Part shown: in pieces, positions 34,207-43,961 of the stretch
Layout of the letters: every line of letters starts with the position of its first letter
Position numbering within the stretch: position 1 is the first letter of the stretch
Source of the DNA: Lachnoclostridium sp. UBA1308
GTDB lineage: Bacteria > Bacillota > Clostridia > Lachnospirales > Lachnospiraceae
Assembly: GCA_002307215.1 (NCBI GenBank)
Contig: DBTU01000057.1
Coordinates: 44,955-102,084 of the forward strand
Direction of reading: 5' to 3'
Length of the DNA stretch: 57,130 nucleotides
Translations under genes and position numbers: made by a program
The notes under the pieces: generated by a model
Told to the model about the DNA's origin: nothing
Database searches by the model: none
Seen by the model: only the letters and a program-made list of their open reading frames with translations

Positions 34207-35499
34207 TTATTTTACAATCCCGTCAATAGTCGTTTGTGCCTTTGCTGCAGCATCTTCCGGTGAACTTGCATCAGTCATTACTTCATTAAATGCTAAGGAT
34301 ATTGCATCTGAAACTTCAGGCCATTCTGCTAACGGACCTCTTGCATTTGCATATTGCATCTCATCTACAAATGCTTGATAAACATCATCTCCGCTAAACT
34401 GATCTTTTGCTATCGTAGAATCTGAAGAAATATATCCCATTGCATTCATCATGAACAAGCATTGTTCCTTCTGAGTAGCATATTTCATGAATTCTATGGC
34501 AGCAGCTTCATTTCCGCCGGAAATTACGGAATAGTTCTCACCGCCAAGTCCGGATGCCTGCTGTTTATCCATCGGTATCGCGGCTACGCCCCAATTCAAA
34601 TCAGGTGCTTGCTCACGCATTGTTGGTACCTGCCATGTTCCGTTAATCATCATTGCAAGGTTACCGGAAATAAACTGATTCATTGTGTCACCCTGTGTCC
34701 AGTTAATTGCTTCTTTTGTCATAGCTCCTGAATCGACAAGGTTTTTAACCATGGTTAATGCTTTAATTCCGCCTTCAGAATTAATATCGTAAGCAGTAGC
34801 TCCTGCTGACCATACCCAAGTAAGGAAGTTGAAGGTTCCTTCTTCATTCTGTACACTGCTATGTGCGAAACCTGATACTGTATCAGTTGTACATTTCTTT
34901 GCTGTCTCTAATAATTCATCCCATGTTGTCGGAACTTTACAGCCCGCTTTGTCTAGCATATCCTTATTGTAGTATAAAAGTAAATCGTTGCTACCAAAAG
35001 GAACACCATATAATTTCCCGTCCAAAGTACAGGAATTGACAGGTCCCGGATAGTATGTACTTACATCAAACTTACCTGTTAAATCTGCGAAAATTCCCAT
35101 CTGTGCATAGGAAGCAGTATCCGGGTTGTCCTGAATAATAAGATCAGGAAGTTCATTTGCAGATGCTCCAATGGATAACTGTTTCTTAAAATCTGCAAAA
35201 GGAACGTATTTTGCTTCAACTTTTATGTTGCTTTGTGAATCATTGTATTCCTGAACCAATTGATTTAAAGCTTTCTGATGTCCTTCGGTTTCCCAATAAT
35301 ACCAGATTGTAACATCCCCCGAAGCTGTGCTTGCTACATCAGTCGGGCTTTCTGTTGCATCGGCACTCTGCACTGTAGTTGGTGTTGCATCCGTACCATT
35401 TTCGCTGGATGCCGGTGTTTCACTCTTCTTTGAACTACACCCTACAAACAACGTTGCAAGCATTGTTAATACTATAAGCATAGATATTACTTTTTTCAT
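34207..35499 (-). CDS. Sugar ABC transporter substrate-binding lipoprotein
   Basis: A 430-residue lipoprotein of solute-binding family 1. A signal peptide ends LATLFVGCSS with the lipid Cys at residue 21. A Ser/Thr/Asp-rich linker (to about residue 60) leads into the binding domain, VTIWYYWETEGHQKALNQLV, with the later NLAMMINGTWQVPTMREQ typical of the family. AGGAGG lies upstream. It precedes both permeases and is the first gene after the two-component system, so its sugar is probably what that system senses. Confidence 0.9.
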   Translation of the reverse strand: MKKVISMLIVLTMLATLFVGCSSKKSETPASSENGTDATPTTVQSADATESPTDVASTASGDVTIWYYWETEGHQKALNQLVQEYNDSQSNIKVEAKYVPFADFKKQLSIGASANELPDLIIQDNPDTASYAQMGIFADLTGKFDVSTYYPGPVNSCTLDGKLYGVPFGSNDLLLYYNKDMLDKAGCKVPTTWDELLETAKKCTTDTVSGFAHSSVQNEEGTFNFLTWVWSAGATAYDINSEGGIKALTMVKNLVDSGAMTKEAINWTQGDTMNQFISGNLAMMINGTWQVPTMREQAPDLNWGVAAIPMDKQQASGLGGENYSVISGGNEAAAIEFMKYATQKEQCLFMMNAMGYISSDSTIAKDQFSGDDVYQAFVDEMQYANARGPLAEWPEVSDAISLAFNEVMTDASSPEDAAAKAQTTIDGIVK

Positions 35500-35594
35500 A
35501 TAAATCCTCCTCTTTTTATTTGGTAGCTTAATTATATAAAATTACCCTCCTGAAAAAAACTCTAGAAAACATGAAAAGGATGAATTTTCTAATG

Positions 35595-37133
35595 TCATTT
35601 ATTCGTTTTTCTATACTCTGCCGGTAACAGTCCGGTGCTTTCGCGAAATACTCTACTAAAATACTTGGCATCAGAATATCCTACTTTCTCGGACACTTCA
35701 CAAACCTTCATCTTACTACCTATTAATAATTCTTTTGCTTTCATTATTCGGAAATCCTTGATATATGTACTAAACTTAACCCCTTTCTCAAGATGAAACT
35801 GCATACCAAGATACTCGGGTGTCAAATTAAGCTTAGCAGCAATCTCTTCTAATGTAATTCCTGTCTTATAATATTCAAGTATCATATTTTCTGCTCTCTT
35901 CACATTTAGGCTGAGTTCAGCTTTTCCCTCATAATTATTATCTTTAATACACCTATAAATTTCTTCTATTACATCTCTAAGTTCCTCTTTATTGATTGAA
36001 CCCATAATCTTCTCAAGTATCTTCTTCTGTTCTATCTGATCATGATTTAATATACTGATTTCTTTTGCAACATTTAACATTGCCCATATGAATCTTACAT
36101 AACTTTCTTTAATATTTTTAGGATCATACACATTACCACTTTCGAAATATTCAGTAAACTGTTCCAGGCATTTATAAACTTTACTGCGATTAAATGAACA
36201 TAGTGCCACTTTAAGGCGATTTTCAATATCGATTGGATAAATACAAAGAGTCGTCTGAACATTCAATATCTTCGGATATGAAATCATAATTTTATTTGCA
36301 AATGTAATATTCCATTCCATATACTGTAATAGCAGATGATAATTTGTCTTTAATTCTTTAATACCGACTGTATTAATCCATCCATAATTACTATCTGTAA
36401 TACCTGTACCGGGATTCTTAGAAATAACACCGATTTGAAACCATCTCTCAATTTCTTGCTGGTCATCAAATCCATAAAATACAGTCAATAGCATTTTATC
36501 TTTTGGTATTTCCAAAAGGTAATAATTCAGATTTTTCCTCATGGTAAAAAAACTTTCCAAATTACGTTTCGTAGCTTCAAGCTTTTCATTATACTGTTTT
36601 CCTAAGTAAGTTTGTACTTCGCAAAATTTTGTCTTACTATTGATTCCATATTTTTTTTCCAAGAAATTTTCCAGACCTTCGTCAATCTCAATTCCGCCAA
36701 ATATAATTCCAAGTAAAATATTGTCCAGTCTCCCTAACGATTCCGGATTTTGCTTTTGTATCTCTTTTAATTGCATTTCCATATTTTTTATTGATTGTAC
36801 GAAGTCATTGACCACCAGCGGTTTTACCAGATATTCACTTACCCCCCATCGTATAGCCTGTTGGGCATATGAAAACTCAGTATAAGCACTTAACACAATG
36901 GCTTTACATTTTATTTTTTTTTCATAAAGAATTGAAAGCATTGTAAGTCCATCCATTAATGGCATCTTAACATCTGTAATAATTAAATCGGGACACTTAA
37001 CTAGGATTAATTCCAGTCCTTCTTTACCGTTAGTAGCACTCCCTACTACTTCATGCTGAGGAAACATTTTGCCCAATAAATTACATAATCCTTCCCTAAT
37101 TCTTATTTCATCTTCGACAATAATAATACGCAT
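35595..37133 (-). CDS. Response regulator, YesN type (receiver plus AraC HTH)
   Basis: A 512-residue response regulator. Residues 1-120 are a receiver domain: IIIVEDEIRIREGL, the phospho-acceptor Asp in DLIITDVKMPLMDGL near residue 56, and the switch Ser/Thr and Lys in VLSAYTEF and LVKPL. Residues about 410-510 are the AraC pair (GITLEEIAAKLNLTPEYLGM, ending KVGYSDAKYFSRVFRESTGL). The middle holds about 280 residues of variable helices. It is paired with the sensor kinase upstream and should activate the sugar transporter and GH31 genes. Confidence 0.9.
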   Translation of the reverse strand: MRIIIVEDEIRIREGLCNLLGKMFPQHEVVGSATNGKEGLELILVKCPDLIITDVKMPLMDGLTMLSILYEKKIKCKAIVLSAYTEFSYAQQAIRWGVSEYLVKPLVVNDFVQSIKNMEMQLKEIQKQNPESLGRLDNILLGIIFGGIEIDEGLENFLEKKYGINSKTKFCEVQTYLGKQYNEKLEATKRNLESFFTMRKNLNYYLLEIPKDKMLLTVFYGFDDQQEIERWFQIGVISKNPGTGITDSNYGWINTVGIKELKTNYHLLLQYMEWNITFANKIMISYPKILNVQTTLCIYPIDIENRLKVALCSFNRSKVYKCLEQFTEYFESGNVYDPKNIKESYVRFIWAMLNVAKEISILNHDQIEQKKILEKIMGSINKEELRDVIEEIYRCIKDNNYEGKAELSLNVKRAENMILEYYKTGITLEEIAAKLNLTPEYLGMQFHLEKGVKFSTYIKDFRIMKAKELLIGSKMKVCEVSEKVGYSDAKYFSRVFRESTGLLPAEYRKTNK

Positions 37134-37238
37134 GCTAGTCCTCCATCCTACCTTAAGGTAGTATAAATTTAATCGTGCATTTAAATACAGCCATCGGCGG
37201 CTCTCAATTCAGGGGTGTGAATTGCTTTAAAATTCACA

Positions 37239-39056
37239 TTAAACTCTCCGTGGAATTAGAATGATAACTTCTGTTTCTTGTCCTAAAATACTGCAAACTT
37301 TTATATTTGCTTCATCTCCATAATACATGTATAGTCTGGAGATAACATTTTCCATTCCGATGTGGCTTCCTCTTTCTAAGCTGCTAAACGCTTTTTTGTT
37401 AAATTCATCAATTAATGCAGGCTCTATACCCTTTCCGTTATCTTTTACTAAAATGCGAATAAAATCATTTTGCGGTTCCAGTTTGATTTTCAAAATATGC
37501 TCTCTGGCTAATCCTTCAAAGCCATGTATAATCGCATTTTCAATAAACGGTTGTAATATAAGCTTATGAATTTTACAATTAAGGATTTCAGGGTCAGCAT
37601 CTACTTCATACCGAAAAGTATTTTTCAGTCTCATTTGTTGTAAGTATATATAATTCTTTAACCATTCCATCTCTTGCCTAACCTCTACCATTGCATTACT
37701 GTTCGTGATAGCATACCTTAGTATGTTGGCAAGCGAATTAATCGCATTACTTATATCAAAATCTTCTTTATCTATTGCCATCCAGTTAATGGTATCTAAG
37801 GTGTTATATAAAAAATGAGGATTGATCTGTGCCTCCAGCGCTTTAATTTCAGCTTCGAGCTGGCGTTCTCCTGCCTGCTTTTCTTTTTTCATAGCTCCGT
37901 CAAGTTTTCCAAGCATCTCGTTAAATTGCAAGGCTATAAACTCTATCTCTATTGGCATCTTCTTCTCAATTTCAACTCTTGTTACTAAATTACCGGAGCT
38001 AACAACATGCATTGTCGCAACAACCTTTTTTACAGATGATACCAATCGTCTGGATAACCACACGGTAAGACTTATTGCAACAAACAAAGATATAGCACTT
38101 ACAAAAATAACTATTTTTTGTTGTAAACTTAGTTTGTATATTGCTGCCCACTGATTAGTTACATTGATAATATCCCAGGATAAATCTTCATTATGATAGA
38201 CATAAACGGAAATGTCCTTTTTCTTAAGTTTCATTTCTTTTTCAATAAAATTAAAATATGCCTCTTTTCTTACCTTCAACGGAGATTTCGCATCTGTTAC
38301 TTTATTTCCCATCTTTTCCTGATTAATATACGAAATGATCCTTCCATTTTCATCAACAATAAAATTAAAGCTATCCATATTATTATTCGATATGTTTTTT
38401 GACAAGCAAACAGCTTTCAATAATTCTTCATCAATACTTACTATAACGATACCATTTATTTTACTTATATTTTTATAATCAATTATGCGGTGAGCTATAT
38501 GAAATAGAAAATAATCTTTGTTTGCGAAGCTCACACCATACTCGGTAGGAAATATATGAGTTATATTATCGCTAGAAACCTTATCAAAAAGATCATTTTC
38601 AGAAAGGCTAAAATTTTCAATCCATGATTTATCGTTTGATACAGCGCTCATTTGATCATAGTTAATACGCTTCCCTCCTGATGTAATGATTGTAATCGAA
38701 CGAATATATTCCTTGGTATATAAAATTTCTTTTAAAAATCTCCTTAATTGATTCGTTGAGACAGACACATCCCTATTGGCATTCAGTTTGTCCACTAATG
38801 AAACAACTTCATCATCTGTATATATCTGATAAAGTGAATCCTCATACGATTCTAACCAAATATCCAGGCTGTTGCTCGTCTGTTCCAGATTATTAATTGT
38901 TAAATCTGCCGTATTCTTTTTTAATGTATTTGATATATTATAATAGGAAAAAAAACTTATAAAAAGAATTGGGATTGCCGAAGCCATAAGAAATAAACGT
39001 ATTAACTTCGTTTGTAAGCTGACTTTTTTGGTACGATACATAGTTGTTTTATTCAT
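37239..39056 (-). CDS. Sensor histidine kinase, YesM type
   Basis: A 605-residue membrane kinase. A first helix near residues 18-40 and a second near 300-320 bound an extracellular sensing part of about 260 residues, then HAMP. The His-kinase region has LEAQINPHFLYNTLDTINWM (phospho-acceptor His) near residue 420 and the ATP lid NGKGIEP. It belongs to the two-helix family whose extracellular domain senses sugar-loaded binding proteins or sugar. It pairs with the response regulator 106 bases downstream. Confidence 0.9.
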   Translation of the reverse strand: MNKTTMYRTKKVSLQTKLIRLFLMASAIPILFISFFSYYNISNTLKKNTADLTINNLEQTSNSLDIWLESYEDSLYQIYTDDEVVSLVDKLNANRDVSVSTNQLRRFLKEILYTKEYIRSITIITSGGKRINYDQMSAVSNDKSWIENFSLSENDLFDKVSSDNITHIFPTEYGVSFANKDYFLFHIAHRIIDYKNISKINGIVIVSIDEELLKAVCLSKNISNNNMDSFNFIVDENGRIISYINQEKMGNKVTDAKSPLKVRKEAYFNFIEKEMKLKKKDISVYVYHNEDLSWDIINVTNQWAAIYKLSLQQKIVIFVSAISLFVAISLTVWLSRRLVSSVKKVVATMHVVSSGNLVTRVEIEKKMPIEIEFIALQFNEMLGKLDGAMKKEKQAGERQLEAEIKALEAQINPHFLYNTLDTINWMAIDKEDFDISNAINSLANILRYAITNSNAMVEVRQEMEWLKNYIYLQQMRLKNTFRYEVDADPEILNCKIHKLILQPFIENAIIHGFEGLAREHILKIKLEPQNDFIRILVKDNGKGIEPALIDEFNKKAFSSLERGSHIGMENVISRLYMYYGDEANIKVCSILGQETEVIILIPRRV

Positions 39057-39319
39057 ACCGATTTCCTTTCATAATATACCCCAAAATGAAAAAAAGGTTT
39101 TGTTCATAGCTATTATCAATAGTTCTAATTATCTCTATTTTCTTTCATTATACAAAACTGTTGTATATTAGACAACTATAATAATCCTTCATCGGTAGCG
39201 CCGAAATGATTACCATCTACTTATTCAAGTAAAGAGACCCTCATATCAACTTTTCTAGTTATGTAGGGCTCGTTATTGTTGAATCTTTAAAATTTATAGA
39301 CGCCAATCTAAGCAAGCCA

Positions 39320-40177
39320 TTGAATTTAGATTATATTTCAAAGCACGCCGGATATTCAAAGTTCTATTTTGCTAGAGTTTTCAAGCAGTACATCGGTTTA
39401 TCCATTATGGTATATGTGAAGCGAAGAAAACTGACCTTTGCATCAGCAGATTTGCTGAATGGGGACAAGATAATCGAAGTTGCATTAAGGTACTGCTATG
39501 ATTCCACTAGTGGGTTTACAAAAGCATTTACGAAAGAATTCGGCTTCTCTCCCTCCATGTTGAAAACAATGAAACTACATTTTTCAGTGTTAGGAGGAAA
39601 TATTCATATGAGCCATATTTTCTTAGAAAAATCAGATATTCATGCATCCAAAGAGGAATTATTCGCAGTATTGCTAAAGTTAATTGCGGATAGCCGCTCC
39701 GATTATAATGTTTCGTTAATCGAAAAAACATATGTATTTGCTTGTGAAGCTTACAAGGGGATAAAACGATGCTCCGGTGATGAATATATCACCCATCCCA
39801 TAAATGTCGCTATCATCTTAACCTTTTTGGAAGTACCTGAAGATGTCATCATATCCGGAATGATGTGCGATATTTTTACAAAGACAATTATCACTGCCGA
39901 CACAATTGAAAGAGAGTTTTCCCATGATATCAAGAACCTTTTATTAACGCTGCATAAGTTCGACAAACTCTCACTAGCTGATATTGATGATGAAGACGTA
40001 TTAACCATAAAATTAGCCGAGCGCCTTCATAATATGAGGACTGTTGAATTTATGGATAAGTCCGTACAGCAGATTAAGGCAAAGGAAACACTTCAATTTT
40101 TTGTTCCTTTCGCCGCCAAACTGGGGAATGCTAAACTAACGGAGGAACTGAACGATTTGGCACTGAAATTTGCCTAG
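39320..40177 (+). CDS. AraC-type DNA-binding domain fused to a RelA/SpoT-like HD domain (paralogue)
   Basis: A 285-residue paralogue of the gene at 11666: KHAGYSKFYFARVFKQYIGL and CYDSTSGFTKAFTKEFGFSP form the AraC HTH, and GDEYITHPINVAIIL, GMMCDIFTKT and TIKLAERLHNMRTVEFMD form the HD part. The catalytic His is Cys and the Glu-Asp pair is Thr-Lys. The frame opens at 39233 and contains VIVESLKFIDANLSKPLN, homologous to the paralogue's first helix, but holds no ATG, GTG or TTG before a TTG at 39320. The true start may therefore be missing or rare (ATT). Confidence 0.65.
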   Translation: MNLDYISKHAGYSKFYFARVFKQYIGLSIMVYVKRRKLTFASADLLNGDKIIEVALRYCYDSTSGFTKAFTKEFGFSPSMLKTMKLHFSVLGGNIHMSHIFLEKSDIHASKEELFAVLLKLIADSRSDYNVSLIEKTYVFACEAYKGIKRCSGDEYITHPINVAIILTFLEVPEDVIISGMMCDIFTKTIITADTIEREFSHDIKNLLLTLHKFDKLSLADIDDEDVLTIKLAERLHNMRTVEFMDKSVQQIKAKETLQFFVPFAAKLGNAKLTEELNDLALKFA

Positions 40178-40291
40178 TTCTATTGGATGGAGGATGGAAT
40201 TTCTGCTCCCTCCCTCCTCCATCTTCTATCTGTCTATATCCCAGGAAGTCTCATCTAGACAGATAACTCTATACCGAGCATAGGCATGACT

Positions 40292-40720
40292 TTAAAATTT
40301 ATATGTACATTGGTATCTCCGTATTCCAGCTCCATATTTATCACCTAAGTCTACAATCTCAAATCCAAATCTTCGATAAAATTCAACAGCGTCGTTATCT
40401 GTTTCGGCTATGATTTCTTTTGGATGAAATTTCTCAATACAATTGTTTATCAATGAGCTGCCTACCCCGGCTTTCTGATGATTTGAAGCCACAGCGATAT
40501 TGAGTATTTCTATTTTTTCTCTATCTGCGATATCCAGAACGATGATACCTACAAACAAATCATCCACTTGTATTGCGTACACTGCTGCGTCCGGGTTACT
40601 CATATATGCCTCAGCCCGATTATGTAAGCGTTCATCCGTTGGGTCATAAACAGACAAAGCAAGTATGATCAATAAATCTCTATTTTGCAATATCTCTTTT
40701 ACGTCAACAAAACACCTCAT
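40292..40720 (-). CDS. GNAT family N-acetyltransferase
   Basis: A 142-residue GNAT enzyme with EILNIAVASNHQKAGVGSSL (acetyl-CoA pyrophosphate loop) near residue 75, and AVEFYRRFGFEIVDLG near 118. The ATG at 40720 follows AGGAGG. The substrate is unknown. It sits 20 bases after the HTH-methyltransferase gene, and its ribosome site lies in that gap. Confidence 0.85.
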   Translation of the reverse strand: MRCFVDVKEILQNRDLLIILALSVYDPTDERLHNRAEAYMSNPDAAVYAIQVDDLFVGIIVLDIADREKIEILNIAVASNHQKAGVGSSLINNCIEKFHPKEIIAETDNDAVEFYRRFGFEIVDLGDKYGAGIRRYQCTYKF

Positions 40721-40740
40721 AGTTCCTCCTGTCCTGAAAC

Positions 40741-41853
40741 TCATTTTCTTCCATACGTGATTAGCAATCCCTGTACTTTTAGAAACGAAATATCATCCTT
40801 TTTCTTAAAATATTCAGCTATCTGTTTCTGCTTTCTAATAAATGCTTCCGCTTGCGCCCTGTCAACTCCGCGATTCATGAGATGCTCAATCGTAGCTTCA
40901 TATTCAGTAATTCCAAATGATTTGTCAAGGTCATGGATATCGATAAAATCCTGTACTTCCTGTTTATATTCCTCGTGGTATGGATTAACAAACATCACTC
41001 TGTCATTCATCCGTATATCTACATCATAAAGTCCCAGTTGTTGCATATAGAACGGTAGTCTCATTCCAATTGCGTAATCCCTGCCTTCTTGCTCTAATTC
41101 GGTTTTCCACACTTTATGAAAATCAAAAGCTGTACACAGATTCTCATAATCTAAACCATCAATATAAAGTCCACTATTCTCAAACTCTCGGTTCACATCG
41201 ATGCAAATGATAAGGCCCCCTTGTTTCACAGATTCAATCATTCTTTTCAACACTTCCATCGGTTTATTCATATGCCGCAATCCGACCTGAATAATTGCAA
41301 TATCATAATGTTTCTTTGCTTCATGACTATAAAGGTCTGATACAATCAACTCTACCTTGTAATCTGATTGAGCAAATCTCTGTTTCGCCTTATCTATAAA
41401 ATATTCATTATCGATACCTGTATAGCAGCTTCCCTCCGGAATAGCATCAAGTAATTGCTGTCCAAAATATCCATCACAACAACGAAATTCAATTACATCT
41501 ACCGGTGAATGAATCTTCCATACATTTTTAATAAGAAACTCCAAATAATCATTGTTCCATAAATATTTCCTGTTTTTATACAGATTCTCTTCTCTCCCAT
41601 TGGCAGAGTCATGATTGTCCGTATTGCTTGGTAAATAATCCTGTTGTCTCAAAGGCTTTATTCCTAATAGCTCATCCACAGAGATGTCGAAGTATTCAGC
41701 AATATCCGGTAGCAAGGTAATATCAGGCATGGTAACTTCCGTCTCCCATTTACTAACGGATTGAAATGATACCCCCAATGCATCCGCCAGTTCCTGTTGT
41801 CCTATCCCTTTCATTTTTCGCAGTACTGCGATTTTCAATTTAACTGATGCCAT
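40741..41853 (-). CDS. XRE-type HTH fused to a SAM-dependent methyltransferase
   Basis: A 370-residue fusion. Residues 1-60 are a Cro/C1 helix-turn-helix (GIGQQELADALGVSFQSVSK). Residues about 110-290 are a class I methyltransferase: VIEFRCCDGYFGQQLLDAIP, then GIDNEYFIDKAKQRFAQSDY and GGLIICIDVN. A C-terminal part is predicted helical. Fused XRE-methyltransferases exist but their targets are generally unknown. The gene is followed by GNAT, forming a two-gene unit. Confidence 0.8.
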   Translation of the reverse strand: MASVKLKIAVLRKMKGIGQQELADALGVSFQSVSKWETEVTMPDITLLPDIAEYFDISVDELLGIKPLRQQDYLPSNTDNHDSANGREENLYKNRKYLWNNDYLEFLIKNVWKIHSPVDVIEFRCCDGYFGQQLLDAIPEGSCYTGIDNEYFIDKAKQRFAQSDYKVELIVSDLYSHEAKKHYDIAIIQVGLRHMNKPMEVLKRMIESVKQGGLIICIDVNREFENSGLYIDGLDYENLCTAFDFHKVWKTELEQEGRDYAIGMRLPFYMQQLGLYDVDIRMNDRVMFVNPYHEEYKQEVQDFIDIHDLDKSFGITEYEATIEHLMNRGVDRAQAEAFIRKQKQIAEYFKKKDDISFLKVQGLLITYGRK

Positions 41854-41969
41854 TGCGTAACCTCCTGGTCAATTTTATTGACTTAATGTTATCAAAAACA
41901 TGCAGTCAAACCTATAACGTAAATTGCGAATTGACTCGCACATTGGTTGAAGATTGTAATCACACCATA

Positions 41970-42281
41970 TTATCGCTCCTTCAAAAATCGAACCACCCTG
42001 ACATTACCGTCCAGCTCACTACCATCTAATCTAAATCCACATTTCTTAGTATAAAAATCAATGTTTTCGACTTTATCCACTGGAGTTACCAACCTTATTG
42101 TCTTCCAACTCTGATTCATATCCTGGTTGCATTTTTTCATACTTTTCGGCTTCTGTATAAAATGTCCATTCCAACCCTTCTGGTACAGGTTAACACTCTT
42201 TCCTTTATCCATTAGTGACACTTCTAATTCTGATTTCTGGTTCAAAAATTTCATACTCAGCAAAACTCCGTAATATACCAT
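41970..42281 (-). pseudogene. GNAT acetyltransferase remnant
   Basis: The last 35 residues (VENIDFYTKKCGFRLDGSEL, then NVRVVRF) look like the end of a GNAT acetyltransferase. The first 60 residues do not resemble an acetyl-CoA site, so the protein cannot be functional. It overlaps the APH gene's 3' end by 25 bases. Whether the N-terminal part is a shifted remnant of the same gene is unclear. Confidence 0.45.
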
Positions 42282-43156
42282 GTTGGAACAGGATTTTTCA
42301 TATCATCAAACCAATACAGAATGTCTGTATTCATCTTTAATATAGAAGGTAGTTCATCCGGAGCAAAATATTTTGCCCACACTATGGAAGTTATGGCGCT
42401 TGCCGAAAGGTAATACATTAATAGTTCCCAAAACTTTTCTGGTACTTCATTGTTGAAATAACCATTAATCTGCCCTGAAGCAAATTCCGCACACTCAATA
42501 CCGATACGATTGAACTCATACCATGGGTCTCCATAATTATCAAAATCAACAGTATGCCAATCAATAATCGATAAATGTCCCGATGCTGTTTGTATCATAT
42601 TTCCCATATGGTAATCTCCGTGATGACGGCATTGTGGACGGTTGTCTAGTAATTCACTATTACTTTCAAGATAATCTAAAATGATGGTATCTCCGGGAAA
42701 GCTAATACCTTCAAAGTGAAATGCTTCTATGCGTGGATTCATAACAGAGTTATATCGCTCAGACCAGTCAGGAACATCATCTCCTGCCTGAACCATATGT
42801 ATCTTTCTAAGAATTTCACCTGATTCTAAACCCATCTGATATTGTTCTTTAGGCAATAGCGTAGATAATATAGATTCCACTTCAACTCCCTCAACCCAAC
42901 TCAACAGCGTATAAACAGATTTCCCATTGTCACATATTCCAAAATCAACAGGATAAGGCATCGGCACATTTCGTTCATACATTTCTTTCATTGCCTCATA
43001 CTCAGTCTTTTTCAATGAATACTCTGATGAATCAGCAATCCGAAGTAACAGATGTTTACCCTCTATTGTTTCAATATAATATTTTTTATCTCCTGACATG
43101 CCTTTCTCTATTGGCTCAATCTTAGCAAACGTGCCATATATCGGAATATCTATCAT
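42257..43156 (-). CDS. Aminoglycoside/choline phosphotransferase family protein
   Basis: A 299-residue APH-family kinase. ATP-binding Lys is suggested in GDKKYYIETIEGKHLLLRIA; the catalytic loop CRHHGDYHMGNMIQT and the metal loop IIDWHTVDFDNYGDPWYEFN are complete. The ATG at 43156 follows GAGAGGA. Small-molecule phosphorylation, possibly an antibiotic, is likely, but the substrate cannot be read. The intact APH contrasts with the deleted one at 9467. Confidence 0.8.
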   Translation of the reverse strand: MIDIPIYGTFAKIEPIEKGMSGDKKYYIETIEGKHLLLRIADSSEYSLKKTEYEAMKEMYERNVPMPYPVDFGICDNGKSVYTLLSWVEGVEVESILSTLLPKEQYQMGLESGEILRKIHMVQAGDDVPDWSERYNSVMNPRIEAFHFEGISFPGDTIILDYLESNSELLDNRPQCRHHGDYHMGNMIQTASGHLSIIDWHTVDFDNYGDPWYEFNRIGIECAEFASGQINGYFNNEVPEKFWELLMYYLSASAITSIVWAKYFAPDELPSILKMNTDILYWFDDMKNPVPTWYITEFC

Positions 43157-43268
43157 AGTTCCATTCCTCTCATTATTTCTCATATAAACTTATGTATCAT
43201 CATACAAAATGCAAGTTGAATCAAGATAAATACGAATTAATGTTCTATACAACAGGAATTTGACGATA

Positions 43269-43781
43269 TCATAACAACATATTTGTAAGTTGTATAAAAT
43301 CGGTAACAGCATTGCCTTCATATTGAACATTTCTTCTATTGAACAAAACTGCACTCATTCCAACTTTGATTGCTGCTTCCAAATTTCCCTCTCTGTCATC
43401 AACATATAAACAATCTTCTGCCTTACATCCCAATTGTTCTATAGTAAGCTGAAAGATACGTGCATCTGGCTTTTAAATTTTCAAATCACCACTAATGCTA
43501 ATCACATCAAAGTATTTTTTAATATCAAATTTATTTCGAAGATATTTACTCCACCTGCTGGAATCGTTTGAAATAATAGCCATCTTCGCATTTATTTCTT
43601 CCTTAAATTCACGAATTAAGGTTTCTTCATTCGTTTCTCCTAAATCCACATGACCACCGGGTAAAGCATATCCTGTATCGTTTATTGGTCTTTGCAATAA
43701 TATTCTGTTATTATGTATTAATAATCCTGCAACCCGATAGCTAAATACATATTCATCCGTTTTAAAGATAATATCCCGCAC
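43269..43781 (-). pseudogene. Nudix-HAD chimera with an in-frame stop
   Basis: The first 66 residues are the start of a Nudix hydrolase through its box (GGHVDLGETNEETLIREFKE then EIN). The frame then continues as the middle of a HAD-type phosphatase: AIISNDSSRWSKYLRNKFDI. A TAA at 43473-43475 (GDLKI-stop) interrupts, and the same frame continues KPDARIFQLTIEQLGCKAED, a normal HAD C-terminus. AAA to TAA is a likely lesion. The chimera shows a deletion between two neighbouring genes. Confidence 0.75.
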
Positions 43782-43827
43782 TTTATACCTCCAAATTAAT
43801 AGAAATCACACATTAAATTCATCTTAT

Positions 43828-43945
43828 TTAACACAAACCGCATTTCTTATATATTTCCATAATGACCGGCTGCTTTCCCTCTATATAGGAATCAATATCA
43901 TATTGATATTTAAAAGCCATCTCTTTTTTATTACATATATTTACT
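43828..43945 (-). pseudogene. C-terminal remnant resembling a GrpB family nucleotidyltransferase-like protein
   Basis: About 39 residues end at a TAA at 43828: NKKEMAFKYQYDIDSYIEGK, then QPVIMEIYKKCGLC. This resembles the end of GrpB-like proteins, where a tyrosine-aspartate helix precedes a final conserved helix. No start is present. It lies between the Nudix-HAD chimera and the DUF6886 gene. Confidence 0.45.
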
Positions 43946-43961
43946 TCGTTTCGAAATATCA

